A stretch of DNA of 64,000 nucleotides from Polynucleobacter victoriensis (GCF_900187875.1 NZ_FYEX01000001.1:434001-498000); one strand, 5' to 3'; counted from the first letter of the stretch, positions 8,447 to 17,367 are shown. Translations and numbers: made by a program. Notes: generated by a model not told the origin, from the sequence alone.

Positions 8447-9400
8447 TTATTCTCTTGGTGGCAATAAATCTTTGGCACCCTGAGCAATCAAATCATCAGC
8501 CACTTGCAAGCCCATGGCATCGGCCTCTTGCATACTGGCTAAGGATAATTTTTTCTCAGAACGGCAAATTTTTTGACCATCCGTACTGGCCACAAATGCT
8601 CTCAAGTACAAATTAGTCGCATCTTCCCAGGTTGCGTAAGCAGCCAAAGGTACATCGCAAGAACCACCCAAAGCTCTAGAAACGGCTCTTTCTGCACTGA
8701 CTGCCATAGCCGATGGGGCATGGTTGAGTGGCGCTAAACAGGCCTGGATCTCAGGTCTACCGGCACGAATCTCAATACCCAAAGCACCTTGGCCAGCCGC
8801 TGGCAAACTATCTTCTGCAGCCAAGAGACTACGAATACGGCTAGCCATACCCAAACGCTTAAGACCGGCCGCTGCCAAAATAATTGCGGCGTACTCACCT
8901 TTATCTAATTTACCCAAACGAGTGTCTAAATTGCCTCGTAAAGGCTGAATGTTGAGATGGGGATATCTTGACCTTAAAGAGGCTTCACGGCGCAAACTAG
9001 CCGTTCCTACAACGGCCCCTGCAGGCAAATCAGCCAAAGAGCCATAGTCGTTTGAAACAAAGGCGTCCCTGGCATCCTCTCGCTCCATGATGCAAGCCAG
9101 CTCAAATCCCTCGGGTAGCTGCATTGGTACGTCTTTTAAAGAATGGACTGCCAAGTCGGCCCGCCCCTCTTCCAAAGCCACCTCAAGCTCCTTCACAAAA
9201 AGGCCTTTACCGCCCACTTTAGAGAGGGTACGGTCCAAAATTTGGTCACCCCGGGTAGTCATCCCCAGAATACTCACATCGCACTCTGGATAGAGCTTTT
9301 TCAAGCAATCACGGACATATTCAGCCTGCCACATGGCCAAACGGCTCTCACGGGAGGCAATAACTAGTTTTTTAGGATAAGAAATTTGTGTCATAACCAT
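8447..9400 (-). CDS. hemC: Porphobilinogen deaminase (hydroxymethylbilane synthase)
   Basis: Condenses four porphobilinogens into hydroxymethylbilane. Recognised by IASRESRLAMWQ at the N-terminus, VHSLKDVP (with the catalytic Asp), TASLRR and LRGN-TRL substrate-binding motifs, and the dipyrromethane-cofactor cysteine C248 in GGSCDVPLA. The length of 317 residues is normal. A second ATG two codons in (9394) is an alternative start. It is the first gene of the hem operon, divergent from argH with 35 bases between the chosen starts. Confidence 0.96.
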   Translation of the reverse strand: MVMTQISYPKKLVIASRESRLAMWQAEYVRDCLKKLYPECDVSILGMTTRGDQILDRTLSKVGGKGLFVKELEVALEEGRADLAVHSLKDVPMQLPEGFELACIMEREDARDAFVSNDYGSLADLPAGAVVGTASLRREASLRSRYPHLNIQPLRGNLDTRLGKLDKGEYAAIILAAAGLKRLGMASRIRSLLAAEDSLPAAGQGALGIEIRAGRPEIQACLAPLNHAPSAMAVSAERAVSRALGGSCDVPLAAYATWEDATNLYLRAFVASTDGQKICRSEKKLSLASMQEADAMGLQVADDLIAQGAKDLLPPRE

Positions 9401-9435
9401 AAGGATAAGGCCTTTGAGGCAATATACTTGTGTTT

Positions 9436-10866
9436 ATGGCAGATTTAGACAAAAACAAGAACTCTTTAGACAACAAAGACCAAGCTTGGTCGGCTCGTTT
9501 TGCCGAGCCTGTAGCGGAACTCGTGCAACGATATACCGCTTCTGTTGATTTTGATAAACGCATGGCTTTGGTAGATATCCAAGGCTCTTTGGCTCATGCC
9601 GAGATGTTAGCTGCACAAAAAATTATCAGTGCAGACGACTTGGCTCAGATCCAAAAAGGCATGACTCAGATACGCTCTGAAATCGAAGCAGGTTCTTTTG
9701 TATGGGAACTCGCTCTTGAAGACGTGCACTTAAATATCGAAGCACGCTTGACTAAATTAGTTGGCGATGCAGGCAAACGTCTACACACTGGTCGTTCACG
9801 CAATGACCAAGTCGCCACTGATATCCGTTTGTGGTTACGCGGTGCGATTGATGACATACAAACAGAATTAACGTCATTGCGCTCTGGCTTATTAGGTTTA
9901 GCGGAAAAGCATGCTGAAACAATCATGCCTGGCTTTACTCATTTGCAAGTAGCTCAGCCGATTACTTTTGGTCATCATGTGATGGCTTATGCCGAGATGT
10001 TTGCACGTGATGCTGAGCGCTTGGCTGATTGCCGCAAGCGTGTGAATCGTTTACCTCTAGGTGCGGCTGCTCTTGCAGGAACTAGCTACCCAATTGATCG
10101 CGAACGTGTTGCCAAGACTCTTAGGTTTGAAGGCGTTTGCCAAAACTCATTAGACGCAGTCTCTGATCGCGACTTTGCTATCGAGTTCTGCGCCACTGCT
10201 TCACTAGTGATGACGCATATCTCTCGCTTATCTGAAGAATTGATTCTTTGGATGAGTCCGCGCGTTGGCTTCATTGATTTACCAGACCGCTTCTGCACTG
10301 GTAGCTCAATCATGCCGCAAAAGAAGAACCCAGACGTTCCAGAATTAGCGCGTGGCAAAACAGGCCGCGTGAATGGCAATTTGATTTCTTTATTAACTTT
10401 GATGAAAGGCCAACCGTTGGCCTACAACAAAGATAACCAAGAAGATAAAGAGCCTTTATTTGATTCTGCAGATACGCTACGCGACACTTTGCGCATTTTT
10501 GCTGACATGGTGCCTCACATCCAAGTGAAAGCTGATGTGATGCGTGCCGCCGCTCTTCAAGGTTTCGCGACAGCCACTGACCTTGCTGATTACTTGGTTA
10601 AAAAAGGTTTGCCTTTCCGTGACGCTCACGAAGCTGTTGCGCATGCGGTTAAAGCATGCTCCAACAAAGGTTGCGATTTGGCAGATTTATCGTTAGCTGA
10701 TTTGCAAGCAGCTTGCGACCTTGGTGATAAAGCCAAATTAATTGGTGATGATGTTTTTGGCTTCCTAACACTCGAAGGTTCTGTGAATAGCCGCAATCAC
10801 ACAGGCGGCACGGCTCCTGAGCAAGTTAAGAAAGCAATTGCTACTTACCGCAAGAATCTTAAGTAA
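9436..10866 (+). CDS. argH: Argininosuccinate lyase
   Basis: Last step of arginine synthesis: splits argininosuccinate into arginine and fumarate. The fumarase-superfamily signature GSSIMPQKKNPD is present at about residues 293-304, and HTGRSRNDQVATD near residue 112. I prefer the ATG at 9436 (MADLDKNKN, 476 residues) over a GTG two codons earlier. The gene is monocistronic, with a hairpin terminator shared with the oppositely oriented decarboxylase gene. Arginine made here also feeds cyanophycin (cphA), though the genes are not linked. Confidence 0.96.
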   Translation: MADLDKNKNSLDNKDQAWSARFAEPVAELVQRYTASVDFDKRMALVDIQGSLAHAEMLAAQKIISADDLAQIQKGMTQIRSEIEAGSFVWELALEDVHLNIEARLTKLVGDAGKRLHTGRSRNDQVATDIRLWLRGAIDDIQTELTSLRSGLLGLAEKHAETIMPGFTHLQVAQPITFGHHVMAYAEMFARDAERLADCRKRVNRLPLGAAALAGTSYPIDRERVAKTLRFEGVCQNSLDAVSDRDFAIEFCATASLVMTHISRLSEELILWMSPRVGFIDLPDRFCTGSSIMPQKKNPDVPELARGKTGRVNGNLISLLTLMKGQPLAYNKDNQEDKEPLFDSADTLRDTLRIFADMVPHIQVKADVMRAAALQGFATATDLADYLVKKGLPFRDAHEAVAHAVKACSNKGCDLADLSLADLQAACDLGDKAKLIGDDVFGFLTLEGSVNSRNHTGGTAPEQVKKAIATYRKNLK

Positions 10867-10925
10867 GCTAGCGAATATCTAGTCAAGGAAAGTTTGATTA
10901 ATTATTTTTAGTTAATTGACGAATG

Positions 10926-10960
10926 AAAAAAGGCTCATCTAATGAGCCTTTTTTTGTTTT
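10926..10960. terminator. Bidirectional terminator between argH and the decarboxylase
   Basis: AGGCTCAT (10931-10938) and ATGAGCCT (10942-10949) form a perfect 8-pair stem with a 3-base loop, flanked by A5 on the left and a T-rich run on the right. The A-U flanks extend the stem and make it usable in both directions between these convergent genes. Confidence 0.88.
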
Positions 10961-10980
10961 TCTTACTGGGTTAAAAACTA

Positions 10981-13230
10981 TTAGTCTTTAACGCAGTCCA
11001 CGTAGTACTCTTTGCGACCGTTAAGATCACCCTTGACCAAACCATGTACATCAGTTTCAAAGCCAGGGAACTGTTCATTGAAGTCACGTGTGAATCGCAA
11101 GTAATCAACGATGCGTTTGTTAAAGCGCTCACCAGGAATTAACAAAGGAATACCTGGTGGGTATGGCGTTACTAACATAGCTGTTACGCGACCTTCTAGC
11201 TCATCAATTTGCACACGCTCAATGTCGCGATGCGCCATCTTTGCCCAAGCATCTGATGGCTTCATTGCTGGCACCATGTCAGACAAGTACATCTCTGTTG
11301 TCATGCGAGCCACATCGTACTTTTTGTATACCTGATGAATTTGTTGACACAAATCTTTTAGACCAATGCGCTCGTAGCGTGGGTGCTTGGTCACAAACTC
11401 AGGAAGAACGCGCCATAAAGGTTGGTTCTTGTCGTAGTCGTCTTTGAACTGTTGCAAAGTTGTTACCAAGGTATTCCAGCGCCCTTTGGTAATACCAATA
11501 GTGAACATGATGAAGAATGAATACAAACCAGTCTTCTCAACAATCACGCCATGCTCAGCTAAGTACTTGGTCACAATGCTGGCAGGAATACCCGTATCAG
11601 CAAAGTCGCCATCCATCTCTAAGCCTGGGGTAATGACTGTCGCCTTAATTGGGTCCAACATATTGAAGCCATTGGCCAACTTACCAAAGTCGTGCCAACG
11701 CTCATCCGCTTGCAATACCCAATCTTCTCTTTCGCCAATACCTTCTTCAGCAAGATACTCTGGGCCCCAAACCTTGAACCACCAATCAGCACCCCACTCT
11801 TCATCCACCTTGCGCATCGCACGACGGAAGTCTAATGATTCCGCAATTGACTCATGCACCAAGGCTGTACCACCAGGAGGCTCCATCATGGCTGCTGCCA
11901 CGTCACAAGACGCAATAATCGCGTATTGCGGACTAGTTGATGTGTGCATCAAATAAGACTCATTAAAGCAATCGTTGTCTAATTTATTAGACTCAGAGTC
12001 TTGTACCAAGATCTGTGATGCTTGAGACAAACCAGCCAATAATTTATGTGTTGATTGAGTTGAGAACACCATGCTCTCTTTAGAGCGTGGGCGATCTTTA
12101 CCAATCGCATGCATGTTCTTGTAAAAGTCATGGAATGTTGCATGTGGCAACCAAGCTTCATCGAAGTGCAAGGTATCCACCTTGCCATCCAACATCTCTT
12201 TAATCATTTCTACGTTGTACAAAACACCGTCATATGTACTTTGAGTGATTGTCAAAACGCGTGGTTTGGCATTTTTATCAGTAATGAATGGATTGTTCTG
12301 AATTTTCTTCTGGATCGTTTTCCAATCAAATTCTTCTTTAGGAATTGGACCAATAATGCCGTAGTGATTGCGCGTTGGCATCAAGAACACAGGAATCGCT
12401 CCCGTCATCATGATGGCATGCAAAATTGACTTGTGGCAGTTGCGGTCCACCAAAACGATGTCGCCAGGAGCCACAGTTGAATGCCAAACAATTTTGTTTG
12501 ATGTTGACGTGCCGTTTGTTACAAAGAATAAGTGATCAGCATTAAAAATACGTGCAGCATTACGCTCACTTGCTGCTACTGGACCAGTATGGTCTAACAA
12601 CTGACCCAACTCATCCACAGCATTACAAACGTCAGCACGCAACATGTTCTCACCAAAGAACTGGTGGAACATTTGACCCACTGGGCTCTTCAAGAAAGCC
12701 ACGCCACCAGAGTGACCTGGGCAGTGCCATGAGTAAGAACCATCTGAGGCGTAATGCGTTAATGCTTTAAAGAATGGTGGCGCCAATGAATCTAAATAAA
12801 CCTTAGCTTCACGAATGATGTGGCGCGCCACAAACTCTGGCGTGTCTTCATTCATATGAATGAAGCCATGTAACTCACGCAAAACATCATTGGGGATGTG
12901 GCGAGATGTTCTAGTCTCACCATACAAGAAGATTGGAATCTCTTCATTACGTTTACGCACTTCCACCACGAATGCACGCAAACCTTCTAGAGCCACATCA
13001 ATTTCTTCTGCGGAACCAGAGCCGAATTCTTCATCGTCAATTGAGAGGATGAAACAAGATGCACGAGCCGCTTGTTGAGCAAATGAAGTAAGGTCACCGT
13101 AACTGGTCAAACCAAGCACTTCCATACCCTCAGTTTCAATAGCTTCAGCCAGGGCGCGCGCACCCGAACCTGAGATGTTCTCAGTGCGGAAATCCTCGTC
13201 AATAATGACTACTGGAAAACGAAATTTCAT
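10981..13230 (-). CDS. Orn/Lys/Arg decarboxylase, class III PLP enzyme
   Basis: Large (749 residues) PLP-dependent basic amino acid decarboxylase: an N-terminal wing domain resembling a response-regulator fold (residues 1-130), the aminotransferase-like core with the Schiff-base lysine K396 in STHKLLAG, and a C-terminal domain. Fold and length match the AdiA/LdcC/SpeC family. I cannot tell lysine, arginine or ornithine specificity from sequence alone. A clear AGGGAG ribosome site lies 6 bases before the ATG. The gene stands alone with no antiporter beside it, so polyamine supply is as likely as acid resistance. Confidence 0.9.
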   Translation of the reverse strand: MKFRFPVVIIDEDFRTENISGSGARALAEAIETEGMEVLGLTSYGDLTSFAQQAARASCFILSIDDEEFGSGSAEEIDVALEGLRAFVVEVRKRNEEIPIFLYGETRTSRHIPNDVLRELHGFIHMNEDTPEFVARHIIREAKVYLDSLAPPFFKALTHYASDGSYSWHCPGHSGGVAFLKSPVGQMFHQFFGENMLRADVCNAVDELGQLLDHTGPVAASERNAARIFNADHLFFVTNGTSTSNKIVWHSTVAPGDIVLVDRNCHKSILHAIMMTGAIPVFLMPTRNHYGIIGPIPKEEFDWKTIQKKIQNNPFITDKNAKPRVLTITQSTYDGVLYNVEMIKEMLDGKVDTLHFDEAWLPHATFHDFYKNMHAIGKDRPRSKESMVFSTQSTHKLLAGLSQASQILVQDSESNKLDNDCFNESYLMHTSTSPQYAIIASCDVAAAMMEPPGGTALVHESIAESLDFRRAMRKVDEEWGADWWFKVWGPEYLAEEGIGEREDWVLQADERWHDFGKLANGFNMLDPIKATVITPGLEMDGDFADTGIPASIVTKYLAEHGVIVEKTGLYSFFIMFTIGITKGRWNTLVTTLQQFKDDYDKNQPLWRVLPEFVTKHPRYERIGLKDLCQQIHQVYKKYDVARMTTEMYLSDMVPAMKPSDAWAKMAHRDIERVQIDELEGRVTAMLVTPYPPGIPLLIPGERFNKRIVDYLRFTRDFNEQFPGFETDVHGLVKGDLNGRKEYYVDCVKD

Positions 13231-13301
13231 GGTGACTCCCTACCTAGCTAAACCTCGTTATTTTGAGGGTCTTTTTTCTTAAAAACGTGACTATATATAT
13301 A

Positions 13302-13330
13302 AATACAAGATTTCGCTGAATTTATTTCAA
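13302..13330 (-). promoter_or_regulatory. Candidate sigma-70 promoter for the decarboxylase
   Basis: On the minus strand TTGAAA (13325-13330) is followed after 17 bases by TGTATT (13302-13307), with a TA-rich run beyond. It would give a leader of about 65 bases. The -10 is only a 4/6 match, so this is tentative. Confidence 0.4.
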
Positions 13331-13392
13331 GAAATGTTGCGTTAAACGAACTAATTTAATGATTCAATAAGGCGCCCGGATGAAAATCCAGT

Positions 13393-13416
13393 AAAAAAGC
13401 ACCTATTTAGGTGCTT
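13393..13416 (-). terminator. Terminator after dcd
   Basis: AAGCACCT and AGGTGCTT (13397-13404 and 13409-13416) form an 8-pair stem with a 4-base loop. On the minus strand it is followed by a run of T. It lies 40 bases beyond the dcd stop, and the rest of 13231-13455 is the decarboxylase promoter region. Confidence 0.82.
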
Positions 13417-13455
13417 AAGCTTGGTCTAACACTAGATAAGGCTCTAGGCGATTTT

Positions 13456-14025
13456 TTAGGTCTTTGGTAGCGTTACGCCCACCTGGCCCTGATATTTGCC
13501 GCCACGATCCTTGTAAGAAGTCTCGCAAATCTCGTCGCTCTCAAAGAATAGAACCTGGGCACAACCTTCACCAGCGTAAATTTTTGCTGGCAATGGTGTG
13601 GTGTTTGAGAACTCTAGTGTCACGTAACCTTCCCACTCAGGTTCAAATGGAGTCACGTTCACAATGATGCCGCAACGAGCGTAGGTACTCTTACCTAAAC
13701 ATACCGTTAAGACGCTTCTTGGAATCTTGAAATACTCCACCGTTCTAGCTAAAGCAAAGGAGTTAGGTGGAATGATGCAAACATCACCCTTGAAATCAAC
13801 GAAAGATTTATCGTCAAAGTTCTTTGGATCAACAATGGTGCTATTGATATTGGTAAAAATCTTGAACTCATCCGCACAACGAATGTCATAGCCATAACTC
13901 GATGTGCCATAACTAACAATTTTTTGACCATCAGTAGACTGGCGCACTTGGCCAGGCTCAAATGGAGAAATCATGTCGTGCTCTTCGCACATGCGGCGGA
14001 TCCAGCGGTCAGATTTAATAGTCAT
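13456..14025 (-). CDS. dcd: dCTP deaminase
   Basis: Deaminates dCTP to dUTP, supplying dTTP synthesis. The 189-residue protein shows the family motifs YGTSSYGYDIRC near residue 40, the CLGKSTYARCGI segment carrying the active-site Ser and Arg near residue 110, and VNVTPFEPEWEGYVTLEFSN with the catalytic Glu. It follows selD by 39 bases without an evident ribosome site and may be either the last gene of the fdhD-mobA-dsrE-selD run or separately transcribed. A terminator follows. Confidence 0.96.
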   Translation of the reverse strand: MTIKSDRWIRRMCEEHDMISPFEPGQVRQSTDGQKIVSYGTSSYGYDIRCADEFKIFTNINSTIVDPKNFDDKSFVDFKGDVCIIPPNSFALARTVEYFKIPRSVLTVCLGKSTYARCGIIVNVTPFEPEWEGYVTLEFSNTTPLPAKIYAGEGCAQVLFFESDEICETSYKDRGGKYQGQVGVTLPKT

Positions 14026-14064
14026 AAGTTGTATTTTGACATATCTATTAAATGAGCTCTATTT

Positions 14065-15132
14065 TTAAATAACCCTTAAAAAAGAACGCCCTTCGGCTTG
14101 AGGAGATAACTGGCCAATCACCGCAGCATCACCAAAATCTTCTTCTGCAAATATTTCTAAAACTTCACCAAGCACAGCTGGATCACATGCCACCAGTAAA
14201 CCACCACTGGTTTGAGGATCTGTCAAAATTGCCTGATCAACTGGGGTCAAATCTGTTGATAACTCAATATCAGCACCATAACTTGCCCAGTTACGATTTG
14301 AGGCCCCCGTGATAAATCCTTGCTGCGCCAATTCTTTGACCCCAGGCAATATTTTCAGATCAGCATAATTAATTTGCCCTTGGACATTAGAGCCTTTACA
14401 GATTTCTAATGCATGCCCTAACAAACCAAAGCCCGTGACATCAGTCATAGCATGAACACCTGTGATTGCCGCCAACTTTTTGCCTGGCGTGTTGAGTTTG
14501 GTTGTGTTGGCGATCATTTGTTCGTAACCGCTTAGGTCTAATTTTTCCTTTTTAAGCGCGGCCGAATAAATACCCACACCCAAAGGTTTACCTAATACCA
14601 AAACATCTCCTGCTTTAGCTGTGGCATTTTTCTTAAGATTCTTCGGATCAATAATGCCAATCACGGCCAAACCATAGATGGGCTCAACAGAGTCAATTGA
14701 ATGGCCACCAGCCACAGGAATACCAGCTTTAGCACAGATCTCACGACCTCCATCCAAGATTTCAGCAATGTCTTCATGGGGCAATACATTGATAGGCATA
14801 CCCACAATTGCTAATGCCATCAATGGCGTTCCACCCATCGCATAAATATCAGATATTGCATTCGTTGCTGCAATCTGCCCAAAGTGTCTTGGGTTATCAA
14901 CAATCGGCATAAAGAAATCAGTCGTAGCAATTAATGCTTGATGATCATTAATTTGATAAACAGCAGCGTCATCAGCAGTCTCAGTGCCAACCAATAACTC
15001 TGATGGAACAGCAAACGGAATGGCAGTCTTTAATAGGTTTGCCAAAACACCTGGAGCAATCTTGCAACCACAACCACCACCATGAGAAAGAGAGGTTAAA
15101 CGTGGTTTATCTTGTTGATTTGCTGCAAACAT
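14065..15132 (-). CDS. selD: Selenide, water dikinase (selenophosphate synthetase)
   Basis: Makes selenophosphate from selenide and ATP. The glycine-rich N-terminal active site reads HGGGCGCKIAP, with Cys21 and Lys24 aligning to the catalytic Cys17 and Lys20 of the E. coli enzyme; it is a cysteine, not selenocysteine, form. The AIRS-like ATP-binding fold is complete at 355 residues (ATTDFFMPIVD, TDVTGFGLLGH, DPQTSGGLL). It lies 7 bases behind the DsrE-like gene, close to FDH maturation genes, yet the FDH alpha subunit here uses cysteine. Selenophosphate may instead serve tRNA selenouridine synthesis. Confidence 0.95.
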   Translation of the reverse strand: MFAANQQDKPRLTSLSHGGGCGCKIAPGVLANLLKTAIPFAVPSELLVGTETADDAAVYQINDHQALIATTDFFMPIVDNPRHFGQIAATNAISDIYAMGGTPLMALAIVGMPINVLPHEDIAEILDGGREICAKAGIPVAGGHSIDSVEPIYGLAVIGIIDPKNLKKNATAKAGDVLVLGKPLGVGIYSAALKKEKLDLSGYEQMIANTTKLNTPGKKLAAITGVHAMTDVTGFGLLGHALEICKGSNVQGQINYADLKILPGVKELAQQGFITGASNRNWASYGADIELSTDLTPVDQAILTDPQTSGGLLVACDPAVLGEVLEIFAEEDFGDAAVIGQLSPQAEGRSFLRVI

Positions 15133-15139
15133 ATGATTC

Positions 15140-15514
15140 CTAAAAAGTTAATACAGTGGTGTTGTCTTGAGTGGCACGATCTAACATCGTGACCATGCCG
15201 ATAATTTCTCCAACACCATCAATCAAATCGCTTAACTGTAAATTTCTATCGCGCATAGCAGTACTACACGGATAAAACTTCACACCAGTTCGCATGGCAT
15301 CATCAATAAAATCCGATAAACGCCTATTCATTGGCGGGATTGTCTGATGACGACGCTCGTTATTTTTAACAAACATTTCAACACTAGCGCCAATCATGTG
15401 TACTTGAACATGAATATCAAGTGCAGCAGCAGTAGATGCCATTAAAAATGGAGTTGTGGCTAAGTCTGGCTTTTCCAGGCTAGCTTGCCAAAGTTGAATT
15501 ATTAAATGTTTCAC
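15140..15514 (-). CDS. DsrE-family sulfur/selenium-relay-like protein
   Basis: A 124-residue cytoplasmic protein of the DsrE fold (HLIIQLWQAS, then a helix and strand pattern ending IGMVTML). A single cysteine, C83 in FYPCSTAMRD, sits where DsrE/TusD-type sulfurtransferases carry their persulfide cysteine. The start is a GTG at 15514 behind a GAGGG site. It is tightly coupled to selD (7 bases), suggesting chalcogen delivery to SelD or a sulfur relay to FDH; both are inference. Lack of neighbouring dsrF/H or tusB/C argues against the Tus or Dsr complexes. Confidence 0.75.
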   Translation of the reverse strand: MKHLIIQLWQASLEKPDLATTPFLMASTAAALDIHVQVHMIGASVEMFVKNNERRHQTIPPMNRRLSDFIDDAMRTGVKFYPCSTAMRDRNLQLSDLIDGVGEIIGMVTMLDRATQDNTTVLTF

Positions 15515-15603
15515 CAGCCCTCAATATTTCGTCATCAACCTAATATTTATTTAGAGTAAGTTGATGTTTATTTTAACTTTGGGACAGCTCTGGAGAAATT
15601 AAT

Positions 15604-16200
15604 TTAAGTTTGTAGCGCTCTTAATTCATCAATTGTATTGACGTTAGCAAAAGCCGCCGCATCGTCAAACACAACATACGCAGTTTTCATCGACTGAAAC
15701 CATTTATCAATTTTTCGACCGCCCCCACTTAGAAATGGGGTAAGAGTAGAAATAACCGTAGATTTCATCAACGCAAAAACAGGATGGGTTTGAATGTCAC
15801 CATCTTCAAGTGTGGCAGCGTAAACCAAATCTAAATCCTGAATAATTAATGCCTGAGATAGCTTGTCGACTAAATCCAAAGGGAATTTAGGCGAATCACA
15901 TGGCACAGTCACCAGGTACGGGTGCTCACAATTTTCCAAACCAGCTTGGAAACCTGCTAAAGGTCCAGCAAAATCTCCAATAACGTCAGAAATAACCGCA
16001 ACACCTAATGACTCATATGCTGCCAAATTTCTATTGGCATTTACTTTAACAATACCCACCTGAGGTTCGAGACGCAAAATGGTATGCATCACCATCGGCG
16101 CCCCCTTAAAAGGCTGCAATCCTTTATCTGTGCCGCCCATCCTTCTACCTTGACCACCAGATAGAACTAACCCAGAAATCAAATCATGCGGTATGGACAT
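15604..16200 (-). CDS. mobA: Molybdenum cofactor guanylyltransferase
   Basis: Attaches GMP to molybdopterin to give the bis-MGD cofactor needed by formate dehydrogenase. The nucleotidyltransferase signature LSGGQGRRMGGTDKGL is at about residues 13-28, with VPCDSPKFP (metal-binding Asp) near residue 97. The ATG at 16200 (MSIPHDLISG, 198 residues) fits the family; a longer frame adds only five residues. Its start overlaps the fdhD stop by 17 bases, which implies translational coupling and ties it to FDH maturation. Confidence 0.94.
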   Translation of the reverse strand: MSIPHDLISGLVLSGGQGRRMGGTDKGLQPFKGAPMVMHTILRLEPQVGIVKVNANRNLAAYESLGVAVISDVIGDFAGPLAGFQAGLENCEHPYLVTVPCDSPKFPLDLVDKLSQALIIQDLDLVYAATLEDGDIQTHPVFALMKSTVISTLTPFLSGGGRKIDKWFQSMKTAYVVFDDAAAFANVNTIDELRALQT

Positions 16201-17017
16201 CACTAGTATTTCCAATAAATCGATTAATACCGCTGTAGATTAAATAATGTTGACCGCTACAACGACCAAATAAAGTTAGATTTAATTTATTGGCCATCTC
16301 AAGACCCATTGCCGTTACACCGGATCTAGACAATAAAAAGGGAATACCCATTTGAGCGCCCTTGATGACCATCTCCGATGTTAAACGCCCGGTTGTATAG
16401 AAAATTAAATCATCCCCAGGCTGATCCTCTAACCACATGAGTCCCGCGATTGAATCAACAGCATTATGTCGACCGACGTCCTCAACAAAATGCAATAACT
16501 CAGCATGATCACCGCAGTTTTTGAAAACTGCACAGGCATGCACTGAGCCCGCTTGCTTATAAATTGAAGGTTTAGTTCTAATATGATCTACAACTTCATA
16601 TACAGCAAGCTGGTTGATTTGAGCAGTTTCAGAAAGATGTATCTTATCTATATCATCCAATAAGCCACCAAACACCGTACCCTGACCGCATCCGGTTGTA
16701 ACCACTCTTCGGCTAGTCTTTTGCTCAACATCAACGGTATTGCATTTTGTTTTTACCGCAGCAGACTCAGTCTCCCAATCCACCTGAATACTCTCAATCA
16801 CACCTACCGAGGAAACCAAGCGCTGGTTACGCAAATAACCCAAGACTAATGCTTCAGGAGCACCACCCATGGTCATGAGAGTAACCAACTCTTTTTTATC
16901 AAGGTAAATTGTTAGAGGCCGCTCACCAGGTATATGACCAATTTTTTTTCGCCCCTGCTCATCCATGACTTCAACCTCATGGATGAGTGGAGCAACTGCG
17001 TTAGTTAATTTGACCAA
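16184..17017 (-). CDS. fdhD: Formate dehydrogenase accessory sulfurtransferase FdhD
   Basis: Transfers sulfur to the bis-MGD cofactor of formate dehydrogenase. The conserved PGERPLTIYLDKKELVTLMTMG, HACAVF, EDVGRHNAVDS and GRLTSEMV segments are present. The loop that reads SCGVCGK in E. coli reads TGCGQGTVFGG here, keeping the first cysteine (C110) but replacing the second by glycine. No ATG is available at the expected N-terminus, so I use a TTG at 17017 (277 residues). The alternative ATG at 16966 would remove residues the family keeps. Confidence 0.92.
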   Translation of the reverse strand: MVKLTNAVAPLIHEVEVMDEQGRKKIGHIPGERPLTIYLDKKELVTLMTMGGAPEALVLGYLRNQRLVSSVGVIESIQVDWETESAAVKTKCNTVDVEQKTSRRVVTTGCGQGTVFGGLLDDIDKIHLSETAQINQLAVYEVVDHIRTKPSIYKQAGSVHACAVFKNCGDHAELLHFVEDVGRHNAVDSIAGLMWLEDQPGDDLIFYTTGRLTSEMVIKGAQMGIPFLLSRSGVTAMGLEMANKLNLTLFGRCSGQHYLIYSGINRFIGNTSDVHTA

Positions 17018-17027
17018 TGGATGTGTG

Positions 17028-17068
17028 CCTAAAAAGAAATATGTAGCTAAGCTGGCTTAGCTACATAT
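17028..17068 (-). terminator. Terminator after the small secreted protein gene
   Basis: A 13-pair perfect stem (17039-17051 with 17056-17068) with a 4-base loop lies 17 bases past the stop at 17086. On the minus strand it is followed by ATTTCTTTTT. It separates the FDH structural genes and this small gene from fdhD downstream. Confidence 0.85.
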
Positions 17069-17085
17069 TAGTTCCTTGCCAATAA

Positions 17086-17340
17086 TTAATTCGTCGCTGG
17101 TGGGACAAAGGGACCTGGATTGGTGCATGCCCCAGGCGCTGCTGTACCTGCTTTTTTGTATTTATTGGCAACCTCATTCTGCGCCAAACATAACTTGTAA
17201 GCACCCACCTTATCACCATGAGCAGTCTTCGCTTTTGCCAAATCAGCTGCGGCAGCTTGCTCAGGAGTTGGAGTCGGCAACTTTGCCATCACAAAACCAG
17301 AAGTTAATAAAGTAACGAGTAATAGTGAAATTTTTTTCAT
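17086..17340 (-). CDS. Small secreted protein of unknown function
   Basis: An 84-residue protein with a clear Sec signal peptide (MKKISLLLVTLLTSGFVMA, cleavage expected after residue 19). The mature part has a lysine/alanine helix, exactly two cysteines that could form a disulfide (around residues 51 and 72), and a proline-rich tail ending PGPFVPPATN. An AAGGA site precedes the ATG. It lies between the FDH gamma gene and fdhD, 27 bases after the former, with its own strong terminator. I do not recognise a function. Confidence 0.75.
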   Translation of the reverse strand: MKKISLLLVTLLTSGFVMAKLPTPTPEQAAAADLAKAKTAHGDKVGAYKLCLAQNEVANKYKKAGTAAPGACTNPGPFVPPATN

Positions 17341-17367
17341 ATCTGTTTCTTCCTTAGCTCTAGGTTC

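Noticed and set aside
8434..8487. N-terminal extension of hemD overlapping hemC
   Set aside because: Added residues match no HemD protein and lie fully in hemC; the ATG at 8433 gives the family-typical start.
11444..11956. Long plus-strand open frame (170 codons) inside the decarboxylase gene
   Set aside because: It is antisense to a well-supported enzyme, has no family features, and its composition follows the codon pattern of the real gene.
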